Below, piece after piece: positions 27,197 through 35,311 of a stretch of DNA of 42,680 bases. The position numbers and the translations under genes were made by a program. The notes under the pieces are model-generated. The model ran no database searches and was not told where the DNA came from. It saw nothing but the letters and a program-made list of their open reading frames with translations. Numbering within the stretch: the stretch's first letter is position 1; each line of letters starts with the position of its first letter. Source of the stretch: Verticiella alkaliphila (lineage in GTDB: Bacteria; Pseudomonadota; Gammaproteobacteria; Burkholderiales; Burkholderiaceae_B); the NCBI RefSeq assembly GCF_018904615.1, contig NZ_JADCNH010000035.1, forward strand, positions 1 through 42,680. Direction: 5' to 3'.

Positions 27197-27221
27197 GCCC
27201 GGCGTGCCTGCCACGCCGGGC
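27197..27221 (+). other. Strong hairpin after the NRPS gene (1 of 2)
   Basis: A perfect 10-bp stem (GCCCGGCGTG / CACGCCGGGC) with a five-base loop lies 60 bases after the NRPS stop. No T-run follows. It could be a weak terminator, an RNase-blocking element or a processing site that separates expression of the long operon from the YncE-like gene. Confidence 0.5.
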
Positions 27222-27270
27222 GCCTGTGCTGTCCGTGGTGCGTGGCCCATCTGGCCCGCGCCTGTAGGCC

Positions 27271-27298
27271 GCCTGTCGCAGCATGTGCCGCGACAGGC
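27271..27298 (+). other. Strong hairpin before the YncE-like gene (2 of 2)
   Basis: A perfect 9-bp stem (GCCTGTCGC / GCGACAGGC) closes a ten-base loop, 34 bases before the next ATG. Together with the hairpin at 27197 it fills most of a 194-base gap otherwise empty of coding sequence. No promoter of good quality was recognised after it. Confidence 0.45.
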
Positions 27299-27331
27299 GT
27301 CGCCACCCGATTGTCTTGACAAGGAAATGCC

Positions 27332-28732
27332 ATGAACGTGATGTCCTCCCGCCCGAGCACCGGCCAGCGCCTGGTGCGTCGCACCGTGCTTGCCCTGGGC
27401 GCGCTATCGCTCTCGCTGTCCACCGCGTTCGCCGCGGCGACCTTCGAGCAGCCCGCGACCGATTTCGCCGGCCGCGTCATGGCCCAGGGCACGGTGCTGC
27501 CTGGCGGTGAAGCCAAGCTCACCGGCCGCGGTTTCGTGCCGGGCCAATCGGTCACGCTCTCGCGTGGCGGAGAATCGCTCGGTGACGGCCCGTACCAGGT
27601 CGACGACAAGGGCAACTTCGAAGCCACCGTGCAGATCCCGGCCAATGCCGTGGCTGCCCGTCACCCGATCGTCGTGCAGGCGACGGGCCCCGTGGCCGCG
27701 ACGGTGTTCGAGCTCAAGGTGTCGCCCGACGTCCCGCTCTCGGGCCAGGACAAGTTCGCCACGCAGAGCCAGAAGCTGGTGCAGGGTCTCTATCAGAGCG
27801 CCTACAGCGCCAAGTCCGACCGTCTCTTCGTGACGGCCGCCGTGGGTCGCCCCCCGGTCAAGGAATCGCAGCTCATCAAGGTGAACCCGCAGACGCTCGC
27901 CATCGAAGCCCGCGTGACGCCTGCCGTGGCCAAGGGTCACGACGATGGTCGCGTCTATGCCGTCTACGGCGTGGACGTGGACGACGAGGCCGGCACGGTG
28001 TGGGTCACCAACACGCGTGACGACAGCGTGGCCGTCTACAAGCAATCGGATCTGTCGCTGGTCAAGCAGTTCGACGAGGGCACGGCGCCGCATGCGCGTG
28101 ACGTCGTGGTCGTGCCGGGCCTGAACAAGGCCTACGCGTCGGGCCCCACGGGCGAATTCGTGGCCGTGTTCGACACGAAGAAGCTCGAGAAGATCGGCGA
28201 CATCAAGGTGGCGTCCGCCATCCGCGGCCAGGACTTCGGCACGATGAGCCTGGTGCTCGATGCCGAACGGCAGAAGATCTACACGGTGGCGCTGAACACC
28301 GCCGAGATCGCCGTCATCGATGCCAAGACCGACACCGTCGAGAAGGTAATGCCCGTCCCCGGCGCCAACGGCGGGGCCGGCATCGCCATCGACGCCAAGG
28401 GCCAGCGTGCGTACGTGGCGGCGCAGGGCAGCGACACGGTCTCGGTGGTGGATCTCGCCTCGGGCAAGGTGCTTGCCACCACGCCGGTGGGCGCAGGCAC
28501 GCTGAACGTCGCGTATGACCCGGTCAACCACCTCGTCTATGCCGCCAACCGCGGCGCCGGCACGGTCACCGTGCTCGACGCCGACGGCAAGATCGTGGCC
28601 AACCTGGACGGCGGCACGCTGCCCAACCACATCGCCGTCGACGGCAAGGGCAACGCCTTCGCGGTGAACAAGTCGCGCGGCGCGGATGACGCCCAGGGCG
28701 ACCGCATCACCCGCCTCACGCCCAAGCAGTAA
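27332..28732 (+). CDS. YncE-like exported beta-propeller with extra N-terminal domain
   Basis: This 466-residue exported protein has a signal peptide (basic GQRLVRRT, hydrophobic core, AFA-A cleavage). Residues from about 35 to 130 form a beta-rich Ig/IPT-like segment (AKLTGRGFVPGQSVTL, KGNFEATVQIPANAV). The rest is a YVTN/YncE seven-bladed propeller with repeats such as VAVFDTKKLEKIGDI, VAVIDAKTDTVEKV and VSVVDLASGKVLATTPVG. E. coli YncE (353 residues) lacks the first domain. E. coli yncE is Fur-regulated and sits next to the TonB receptor gene yncD, so a link to iron uptake is plausible. The start has AAGGA seven bases upstream; a second ATG lies three codons on. The molecular function is unknown. 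Confidence 0.87.
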   Translation: MNVMSSRPSTGQRLVRRTVLALGALSLSLSTAFAAATFEQPATDFAGRVMAQGTVLPGGEAKLTGRGFVPGQSVTLSRGGESLGDGPYQVDDKGNFEATVQIPANAVAARHPIVVQATGPVAATVFELKVSPDVPLSGQDKFATQSQKLVQGLYQSAYSAKSDRLFVTAAVGRPPVKESQLIKVNPQTLAIEARVTPAVAKGHDDGRVYAVYGVDVDDEAGTVWVTNTRDDSVAVYKQSDLSLVKQFDEGTAPHARDVVVVPGLNKAYASGPTGEFVAVFDTKKLEKIGDIKVASAIRGQDFGTMSLVLDAERQKIYTVALNTAEIAVIDAKTDTVEKVMPVPGANGGAGIAIDAKGQRAYVAAQGSDTVSVVDLASGKVLATTPVGAGTLNVAYDPVNHLVYAANRGAGTVTVLDADGKIVANLDGGTLPNHIAVDGKGNAFAVNKSRGADDAQGDRITRLTPKQ

Positions 28733-28760
28733 AGCCTGGCGCGCCCTGCGCGCTGTTCTG

Positions 28761-28786
28761 CTGCCGGCGTCACACGACGCCGGCAG
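28761..28786 (+). other. Perfect 11-bp hairpin after the YncE-like gene
   Basis: CTGCCGGCGTC, loop ACAC, GACGCCGGCAG. It lies between the YncE-like and cytochrome b561 genes, without a T-run. It may act as a weak terminator or stabilise the upstream message. Confidence 0.5.
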
Positions 28787-28807
28787 TCTCGACTGCCCGG
28801 AGTTCCC

Positions 28808-29365
28808 ATGGCCCGTCTCGCCTGGCGCGATACGCCTGAAGCCTATGGTCTCGTCACGCGCGGCCTGCACTGGACCATGGCCACGCTCTTTGCCTGGCAA
28901 TGGTTGAGCATGGCCTGTCGTCTCATCTTTGGCCGCACGCCGGTCACCGCCGTGATGGTAGGCTCGCACGCGCCGGTGGGCACCGTGCTGCTCCTCCTCG
29001 TGCTGGTGCGCATCGGCTGGTTCCTCGCGAATCGTCATCGGCGCCCCTCGCATGCCGGCGACCGTCTGGCAGGCCTCGCGCGCGCGGGCCACGCGTTGCT
29101 CTACCTCCTCATGCTGGTGATCCCGGCCATCGCCCTGCTGCGCCACTACGGCGCCGGCCGGCCCCTATCCATTCTTGGCGTGCCGGTGCTCCAGGCGCGA
29201 CCCGAGAAGATCGAATGGATGATCGCACCGGCCAATGCGGTGCACGGCTGGCTGGGCTGGCTGCTGCTGGCGGTCGTCGTGGGTCATGTGGGTGCCGTGC
29301 TGCTGCACCGCTTCGTCTGGCGCGACGGCGTGGCCGCCCGCATGATGGGCCGCTCACCTGGCTGA
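28808..29365 (+). CDS. Cytochrome b561 family protein
   Basis: This 185-residue inner-membrane di-haem protein has about four transmembrane helices: around LHWTMATLFAWQWLSM, VGTVLLLLVLVRIGWFL, AGHALLYLLMLVIPAIALL and GWLGWLLLAVVVGHVGAVLL. Histidines in RGLHWT, GSHAPVG, AGHALL, AVHGWLG and GHVGAVLLH are placed to bind haem, as in prokaryotic b561 electron carriers. It follows the YncE-like gene by 75 bases with a hairpin between. In other bacteria such proteins move electrons from quinol to periplasmic acceptors. Next to a ferric-siderophore locus a role in iron reduction is conceivable, but only position suggests it. Confidence 0.88.
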   Translation: MARLAWRDTPEAYGLVTRGLHWTMATLFAWQWLSMACRLIFGRTPVTAVMVGSHAPVGTVLLLLVLVRIGWFLANRHRRPSHAGDRLAGLARAGHALLYLLMLVIPAIALLRHYGAGRPLSILGVPVLQARPEKIEWMIAPANAVHGWLGWLLLAVVVGHVGAVLLHRFVWRDGVAARMMGRSPG

Positions 29366-29422
29366 CGTCCCGGCGGCTGGCTTACCATCCCGGTTTGCCG
29401 TCGCCGTCCCCTGAGCCCTTTC

Positions 29423-30355
29423 GTGTCTGACATCCTCGCCGTCACCGGCCCGCTGTTCTTCATCATCGCACTGGGCTTTCTCGCCGTGCGCTTCGGGCTC
29501 TTTGGTCGCGGCGACATGCGCGTCCTGGGGGCTTTCGTCATCAACGTCGCGCTACCGGCCGTCCTCATCCATGCGCTCTCACAGCGGGACGTCCAGGAGA
29601 TCCTGGACGTACGCTATCTCTTCGCCTATGGACTTGGGTCGCTCGCCGCGCTGGCCGTGGGCATCGGCATCGCGCGCTGGGGCTTGAAGCGCGGCATGGC
29701 CGCCAGCGCCCTGGCCGGCATGGGCACGGCCATGTCCAACAGTGCCTTCATCGGCTTTCCGCTGGCCTTGCAATTGGTGGGACCCGTGGCCGCCATCGCG
29801 GCCGCCTTGGCCATGCTGATCGAGAACCTGCTCATCCTGCCGCTGGTGCTGGCCCTGGCAGAGCGCGGCGAGGGCCATGGCCTCAACGTACGCACGCTCG
29901 CCCGACAGATCGGCGGGCGGCTGGTCCGCCACCCGGTGATCATCGCCATCGTCGTCGGCATGACGTTGAGCCTCCTGGGCTGGCACCTGCCGCTTCCCGC
30001 CGCACGTGGCGTGGAGATGCTGGCCACGGCGTCGGCCCCAGCCGCCCTTTTCGCGATCGGTGGGGCCCTGGCCGGCCAGGCCATGCGTGGCCTGGCCACG
30101 GACATCACCGTGATCGCCGTGGGCAAGCTCGTGATCCATCCGCTGCTGGTCTTGCTCGCCCTGCTGCTGGTGCCGGATCTGGACCCTGCCATGCGGGTGG
30201 CGGCCATCGTGATCGCGGCCTCGCCCATGCTCACGGTGTATCCGCTCATGGGGCAGAAATACGGCCACGAGGCCGTGTGCACGGCGACGCTGGTGATGAC
30301 CACCATCGTCGCCTTCTTCACGCTCAGTGCGGTGGTGGGCCTGCTGGGCGCCTAG
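29423..30355 (+). CDS. AEC-family (auxin efflux carrier type) transporter
   Basis: This 310-residue inner-membrane carrier has about ten helices in two halves, as in the AEC/bile-acid-arsenite transporter superfamily. The N-terminal GPLFFIIALGFLAVRFGLF, the helix with SNSAFIGFPLALQLVG and the C-terminal SPMLTVYPLMGQKYG are family-typical. It starts at GTG 29423. Bacterial members are linked to malonate, malate or lactate transport; the substrate here is unknown. The stop is shared with the convergent CoA-transferase gene: the CTAG at 30352-30355 supplies a TAG to each strand. Confidence 0.88.
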   Translation: MSDILAVTGPLFFIIALGFLAVRFGLFGRGDMRVLGAFVINVALPAVLIHALSQRDVQEILDVRYLFAYGLGSLAALAVGIGIARWGLKRGMAASALAGMGTAMSNSAFIGFPLALQLVGPVAAIAAALAMLIENLLILPLVLALAERGEGHGLNVRTLARQIGGRLVRHPVIIAIVVGMTLSLLGWHLPLPAARGVEMLATASAPAALFAIGGALAGQAMRGLATDITVIAVGKLVIHPLLVLLALLLVPDLDPAMRVAAIVIAASPMLTVYPLMGQKYGHEAVCTATLVMTTIVAFFTLSAVVGLLGA

Positions 30356-31509
30356 CCGGGCTGCTGTGGCGTCAATCTGAATTCGTGCAGGACGCAAGTC
30401 GTGTGCTCGCCCAGGCGCGGCGCAGCACCGGGCGGCGGCTGATGCCCACCACCCCCGGGCAACCCCGGCCAGGGCAGCGTCGCCAGCCCCGCCTGGGAGA
30501 GCTCACCAAAGAGGCCGACGTGCTGCGCCTGCGCGTCCTCACGCAGCTCGATCGCCGTGCGCACGCGACCGTGCAGGATGTCATGCGCCGTGAAGACGGC
30601 TTCCCAGTGCGCGGTGGGGCGTTCCGCGAGCGCCGCGGCCAATTGCTGGTTCAGTGCGGCCGCACGCGGCAGCCGCCCTGCCGAGGTCTGCAGCGCGGGG
30701 TCCGTCTCCCACGTTGACAGGCTCAGCACGCCGCCCAGCCTGCGGAACATGGCGTCATTGAGCATGCTCACGTAGATCTGGCCGTCCGCCGTGGCAAAGA
30801 GACCGGTGGGCGCATTGAAGGCGCCCGGCCCCGCGCCGGGAAAGAGCGCGCCGTCCACGATTTCATAGGCCTGCAGGGCGGCTGCGGTCTGCAGCATGGA
30901 GACCTCGATGTGGCGACCGCGCCCCGTGCGGGCCGTTTGGTAGAGCCGCGCCGCCACGGCCTGTGCCGCGTAGAGCCCCGTGCAGATGTCCACGACGAAA
31001 AAGCCGATGCGCCGAGGCTGCCCTTGCGCATCGCGATTCAGGTGCATGAGGCCGGTCAGGGCCTGCACCGTCGTGTCCAGCGCGGGCAGGCCGGCTTGGG
31101 GGCCTTCCGATCCGAAGCCGGAGATCGACACGTAGATCACCCGCGGATGCGCTTCGGCCAGCGCGGCGTAGCCCACGCCCAGCCGCTCGGCCACGCCAGG
31201 TCGATAGTTCTGTACCACCACGTCCGCCGACAGCGCCAGCGCGCGCAACGTGGCGCGGCCCTCGGCCGTGCGGCCGTCCACCACCACGCTCTCCTTGCCC
31301 GCGTTGTAGGCGATCGAGATCGCCGTATGGCCATCGGTGCTGCGCCCCATGTGGCGCGCCCAGTCGCCTTCGGGCGGCTCGATCTTGATGACCCGCGCAC
31401 CCTGCTGGCGCAGGATCGCGCAACAGCTGGGGCCGGCGATGCCCTGGCTCAGGTCCAGCACGGTGAGGCCGGCCAGAGGAAGATCGTCAGGGTGGACGAC
31501 AGCGTTCAT
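30352..31509 (-). CDS. CaiB/BaiF family III CoA-transferase
   Basis: This 385-residue enzyme transfers CoA between organic acids. It shows the opening LAGLTVLDLSQGIAGPSC, the binding region GARVIKIEPPEGD, NYRPGVAERLG, and the catalytic aspartate in FFVVDICTGLYAA. Start ATG 31509 has a GGAG eight bases upstream. It probably forms an operon with the quinone oxidoreductase and Bug receptor genes upstream of it on the minus strand (gaps of about 20 bases). A catabolic role in activating an imported carboxylate fits the context; the acid is unknown. Confidence 0.9.
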   Translation of the reverse strand: MNAVVHPDDLPLAGLTVLDLSQGIAGPSCCAILRQQGARVIKIEPPEGDWARHMGRSTDGHTAISIAYNAGKESVVVDGRTAEGRATLRALALSADVVVQNYRPGVAERLGVGYAALAEAHPRVIYVSISGFGSEGPQAGLPALDTTVQALTGLMHLNRDAQGQPRRIGFFVVDICTGLYAAQAVAARLYQTARTGRGRHIEVSMLQTAAALQAYEIVDGALFPGAGPGAFNAPTGLFATADGQIYVSMLNDAMFRRLGGVLSLSTWETDPALQTSAGRLPRAAALNQQLAAALAERPTAHWEAVFTAHDILHGRVRTAIELREDAQAQHVGLFGELSQAGLATLPWPGLPGGGGHQPPPGAAPRLGEHTTCVLHEFRLTPQQPG

Positions 31510-31528
31510 GCAGCGACTCCAGACAGCA

Positions 31529-32578
31529 TCAGTTCGATTCCTCAGGGCGGGCCACGTCGAGATCCGGCGCGATGTCCAGGATGACCTTGCCCACCGAGCG
31601 TCGTGACATCACGGTGTCGATGGCCGCCTCCCATTGTGCGAAGGGCATGCGCTGAATACGCGGCGGCGGCATCGCGCCTTCGGCCACGGCCGCGAGCGCA
31701 CGGCCCACCACCGTCTGCACAGCGGCGGCATACCGCGCACGCTCGTCCGTGAGTCCCCAGCCGATGTAGTACCCATAGTTGAAGCCGATCACGGCCACGT
31801 TCTTCACGAGGGCGAGGTTGGTCGGCACCGACGCCGCCCGGCCGCCCGTAAAGCCGATCACGAGCAGGCGTGCGCCGGGCGCCACGCAGCGCAGCGAGGC
31901 ATCGAAGAGATCGCCGCCTACCGGATCGAACACCACGTCCACGCCCTGTGGCGCGATAGCCTTCACGGCGGCAGCCAGCGCGTCAGAGTCGCTGGACAAC
32001 GCATGGGCCGCGCCTTGCGCGAGCGCGGCCTCGCGTTTCTCGGCCGTGCTGGCGGTGGCGATGACGCGCGCCCCGATCAGCCGACCGATCTGCACGGCAG
32101 CCATGCCCAGGGCGCCACCAGCACCATGCACCAGGAGCGTTTCACCAGCCTGCAGCTGCCCGCGCCATGCCAGCGCCGACCAGGTCGTGCCATAGGTGAT
32201 CGGCATGGCAGCCGCATGGGCGAGCGACAAACCGGTCGGCACGGGATAGACGGTGTCCGCCGTGGTGACGGCTTCCTGCGCGAACGCGCCCCAGTCGAGT
32301 GCGGCCACCACGCGATCGCCTGGGCGCACATGGCGCACATCCGGGGCGACCTCGAGCACCACGCCCGATGCCTCGGTGCCCGGCGTGAATGGCAACGGCG
32401 GCTTGCGCTGGTACGTGCCCGCGACGAATAGGCTCACGGCAAAGCCGACGCCCGCGTGTGCGATGCGCAGCCGTACCTGCCCAGGCGCCAGCGCCAACCG
32501 CGCGATCGGCTGCATCTGCAGTTCGCGCCAGTGCCCCCAGTGGGTGCAGACCAGCCCCGAAAACCCCGTGTCGTTCAC
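31529..32578 (-). CDS. NADPH:quinone oxidoreductase-like MDR enzyme
   Basis: This roughly 349-residue zinc-free medium-chain reductase has a GroES-like N-terminal part (PFTPGTEASGVVLEVAPDV) and a Rossmann domain with LLVHGAGGALGMAAVQIG and DVVFDPVGGDLFD. The Cys/His zinc ligands of alcohol dehydrogenases are absent. The start deserves note. AGGAGG directly abuts the ATG at 32584, leaving no spacing, while a GTG two codons later (32578) has ideal six-base spacing, so GTG 32578 is preferred. It sits between the CoA-transferase and Bug receptor genes, suggesting reduction of an unsaturated acyl-CoA or quinone in the same pathway. Confidence 0.9.
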   Translation of the reverse strand: MNDTGFSGLVCTHWGHWRELQMQPIARLALAPGQVRLRIAHAGVGFAVSLFVAGTYQRKPPLPFTPGTEASGVVLEVAPDVRHVRPGDRVVAALDWGAFAQEAVTTADTVYPVPTGLSLAHAAAMPITYGTTWSALAWRGQLQAGETLLVHGAGGALGMAAVQIGRLIGARVIATASTAEKREAALAQGAAHALSSDSDALAAAVKAIAPQGVDVVFDPVGGDLFDASLRCVAPGARLLVIGFTGGRAASVPTNLALVKNVAVIGFNYGYYIGWGLTDERARYAAAVQTVVGRALAAVAEGAMPPPRIQRMPFAQWEAAIDTVMSRRSVGKVILDIAPDLDVARPEESN

Positions 32579-32598
32579 CGTCATCCTCCTGGCTCGTC

Positions 32599-33591
32599 TC
32601 AGGGCGCCTGGATGCCGACGTCACGGATGATCCGGCCCCATTTGTCGTAGTCGTCCTGCAGCACCTTGGCGAACTGTGCCGGCGTGTTGCCCACGGGCAC
32701 GAGGTTGAGCTCTGCCAGGCGCTGCTGCATCTGCGGCTCGCGCACGATACGCGCCACTTCCTTCGCGAGCGCATCGACGCGATCCTGCGGCACGCCCACC
32801 GGAAAGAGCAGCCCCATCCAGGCATCCGGCTCGAACCCGGCGAACCCGGCTTCCGCAAACGTCGGCACATTCGGCAGCAACGCCGAGCGTTCCGTGCCCG
32901 TGATGGCGATCGGCACGATGGAGCCCGCCTTCAGGTGCGCCATGGCCGAGCCCACGGCGATCAGGCCCACCTGGACGTGACCGGCGATGAGATCCGTGGC
33001 GAGCGGCGGGCCGCCCTTGTACGCGACGTGCTCCATCTGCAGGCCCGCCTCGCGCTTGAGCAGTTCACCGAGGATGTGGCCGGTCGTGCCGGCACCGTAG
33101 GAGCCGTAAGGATACTTGCCGGGATGGCGTCGGATCTCGTTGACGACCGCCTGGGGTGTGCGGCCCGGAAAGCTGGGATTGACCGCGAGGATCACCGATG
33201 ACAGCGCGACTTCGCTCACCGGTGCGAAATCCTTGAGCGCGTCGTACCCCTGGTCGGCATACAGATGCGGATTCTGCACGTGCACGGTGAAGGTGAGCAG
33301 GGCGGTATGTCCGTCCTTCTCGGCCCGGGCCACGTGCCGCGTGCCGATGCCGCCACTCGCTCCGGGCTTGTTGTCGACGATCACCGGCTGGCCCCAGGCG
33401 GCCGTGAGCTCCTGGCCGATCAGGCGCGCGACGGCGTCGTTCACGTTGCCGGGTGCAGAGGGCACCACGATGGTGATGGGCTGCGAGGGGTATCCGTCGG
33501 CAGCGAGGGCTGGCAGCGCGGTCGCGGTCGCGGCCAGGACCATGGCTGAGGCGGCCATGTGGCAGGCGGCCGTGCGCAGGCGTGATGGCAT
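32599..33591 (-). CDS. Bug/TctC-type tripartite tricarboxylate receptor
   Basis: This 330-residue periplasmic receptor of the Bordetella uptake gene (Bug) family has a signal peptide ending ALPALAADG. The mature start YPSQPITIVVPSAPGNVNDA and the motif NKPGASGGIGTRH mark the family's ligand-binding loops. Start ATG 33591 is supported by GAGGAG six bases upstream; the frame is open further but non-conserved. No TctA/TctB membrane genes are adjacent, as is normal for the many orphan Bug proteins of Alcaligenaceae. It is the promoter-proximal gene of a group with a quinone oxidoreductase and a CoA-transferase, divergent from a LysR gene. The ligand is likely a carboxylate. Confidence 0.92.
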   Translation of the reverse strand: MPSRLRTAACHMAASAMVLAATATALPALAADGYPSQPITIVVPSAPGNVNDAVARLIGQELTAAWGQPVIVDNKPGASGGIGTRHVARAEKDGHTALLTFTVHVQNPHLYADQGYDALKDFAPVSEVALSSVILAVNPSFPGRTPQAVVNEIRRHPGKYPYGSYGAGTTGHILGELLKREAGLQMEHVAYKGGPPLATDLIAGHVQVGLIAVGSAMAHLKAGSIVPIAITGTERSALLPNVPTFAEAGFAGFEPDAWMGLLFPVGVPQDRVDALAKEVARIVREPQMQQRLAELNLVPVGNTPAQFAKVLQDDYDKWGRIIRDVGIQAP

Positions 33592-33786
33592 GAGTGTCTC
33601 CTCGTGCGGTCGTGTTCGACCTGTCGTGTTGGGCGCGGCTCGCATGCCTGCCAAGTCCGCCTGACCCAGTCTACCGAGGGTGTCGCCAGCCACGTATTCC
33701 TCGCGGGACTTCACCGATTCCCGGCAGGCGCGTCGCTGCTACAGTGGAGCGACGCGGACGCAGATCCGGCCACGGAGGGATGCACC

Positions 33787-34686
33787 TTGAGACTGGAAGA
33801 CCTGCGCACGTTCCTGCGCGTGGCAGAGATGGGCAATCTCAGGCGCGCCGCCGAGGCCCTGCAGAGTACGCAATCGGCGCTGTCGAAGACGCTGGCGCGG
33901 CTCGAGCGCGAGGCCGGGCTGCCGCTCATGGCGCGCACGGCCCGCGGCGTGGAACTCACAGAGGCCGGCGCCACGCTGCGCGAGCACGCGCAGCGCATGG
34001 ATAACGCACAGGCCGATCTCGATCACGCCCTGCGCGAGCGCCGGCACGCGCGTGCCGGTCAGGTCCGCATCGGGTGCATTCCGTATCTGGTGTCCGGCCT
34101 GGTATCGCCGCTGCTGGCACGATTCTTTGCGAGCCGGCCGCTCGCCACCTTCGCGCTGGAGCCGCATCTCACGGCAGCGCTGGTGGGACTCCTGCAGAGT
34201 GGCCGCGTCGATCTCGCCGTGGCGGCGCGGCCCGACGTGCTGCCCGTGGATCTGGACTTTCTGCCCCTCGGGCCGTTACCGATGCGCGTGGTGGCGCGCG
34301 CCGATCACCCCCGCCGCGACCGGCTGACCGATCCGCAACAACTGGCCCACGAACGCTGGGCCCTGCCCTCGTCCGCCCAGCACCTGCGCCGCTGGCTGGA
34401 GACGAGCCTGCGCGAGGCAGGTCTGCCACCACCCCGGCTGGCGGTCGAAAGCAGCGCTTCGCCGGTGGCGTTCGTCGAGCTTCTGCGCTGCACGGATCTC
34501 CTGGGCATCATGCCGCCCCGGGTGCTCACCCAGCCCGCAGGCCAGGGCCTCGCCGCCCTGGATTGTGCCGGCATGGCGTGGCAGCACGAGATCGTCGTCT
34601 TCTGGCGCCGTGACGCCTATCTGTCGCCGATGTGCCGGGACTTTCGCGATGCCATGGTCGCGTACTGTCAGGAGACCGGGCTCTGA
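33787..34686 (+). CDS. LysR-family transcriptional regulator
   Basis: This 299-residue regulator has an N-terminal winged helix-turn-helix (LRTFLRVAEMGNLRRAAEAL, then STQSALSKTLARLEREAGLP) and a C-terminal co-inducer domain starting near RAGQVRIGCIPYLVSGL. The natural N-terminus MRLEDLRTF needs the TTG at 33787; a GGAGGGA element lies nine bases upstream. The frame open to 33604 is not conserved-looking. It is divergent from the Bug/oxidoreductase/CoA-transferase genes across a 195-base gap, the standard arrangement for a regulator of that set. A clear binding site was not identified in the gap. Confidence 0.9.
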   Translation: MRLEDLRTFLRVAEMGNLRRAAEALQSTQSALSKTLARLEREAGLPLMARTARGVELTEAGATLREHAQRMDNAQADLDHALRERRHARAGQVRIGCIPYLVSGLVSPLLARFFASRPLATFALEPHLTAALVGLLQSGRVDLAVAARPDVLPVDLDFLPLGPLPMRVVARADHPRRDRLTDPQQLAHERWALPSSAQHLRRWLETSLREAGLPPPRLAVESSASPVAFVELLRCTDLLGIMPPRVLTQPAGQGLAALDCAGMAWQHEIVVFWRRDAYLSPMCRDFRDAMVAYCQETGL

Positions 34687-34709
34687 GCCCGGTGTGCGTC
34701 ACCTCGCGT

Positions 34710-35150
34710 TCAGAACGACTTGCCGATGGCGCGATCCACCGAGTGGCGGCCCGGCCCGGCGATGAAGATATAGAAGGTCATGGCGGCCCAGAGGATGGAC
34801 TTCTCGGCGCCTGAGAATCCCTCGCCCTTCGTCACCCAGTGGAACCACACGGTGACCAGCAGCACGAACGTGCCGGCCAGCGCCGCCGGGCGCGTCAGCA
34901 GGCCGATCGCGATCAACAGACCGCCGATGAACTCCGTGCCCGCCAGCAGCGGCGACCACAGGGCTCCGGGATAGAAACCCAGGCTTTCCACCAGATTGAT
35001 GGCACCCATCGGATTCTGGATCTTGGGCCAGCCATGCACCATGAGGCAGATGCCGGCCACCACGCGCAGCAGCGTGTAGGCCCAGTCGTGCAAGCCGCCG
35101 TAGACGGGGCCCAGGGCGGGAATGATGAGACGCGGGGATTCATGAGACAT
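34710..35150 (-). CDS. DoxX-family membrane protein
   Basis: This 146-residue inner-membrane protein has four helices. After a polar N-terminus come WAYTLLRVVAGICLMVHGWP, LAGTEFIGGLLIAIGLLT and AALAGTFVLLVTVWFHWV, with a last helix around ILWAAMTFYIFIAGPG. The first-helix HG motif and the GTEFIGG stretch are typical of DoxX/SURF4-like proteins. ATG 35150 is chosen (GGAG eight bases upstream); an in-frame start at 35186 is possible. It converges with the LysR gene 23 bases away. The exact role of the family is poorly defined, with links to redox and thiosulfate oxidation in some species. Confidence 0.88.
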   Translation of the reverse strand: MSHESPRLIIPALGPVYGGLHDWAYTLLRVVAGICLMVHGWPKIQNPMGAINLVESLGFYPGALWSPLLAGTEFIGGLLIAIGLLTRPAALAGTFVLLVTVWFHWVTKGEGFSGAEKSILWAAMTFYIFIAGPGRHSVDRAIGKSF

Positions 35151-35311
35151 CGGAGAGACTCCAGAGAAGTGACGTGCGAACAGCAATCACTTCCATAGAG
35201 CCCGCACTCAACAATAGGTTCCGCCTGGGCCGATGCGGGACTACGTCTCGCGCACCGCCGTGGGCCGACGGCGTTCGGCGATCGGCGCGCGCGCACCGAT
35301 CGCCCGCGGAA

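Noticed and set aside
24303-27284. 993-codon open frame antisense to the NRPS gene
   Set aside because: High GC keeps antisense frames open. The translation shows no domain or motif, is full of His/Gly/Arg and mirrors a strongly supported NRPS on the other strand.
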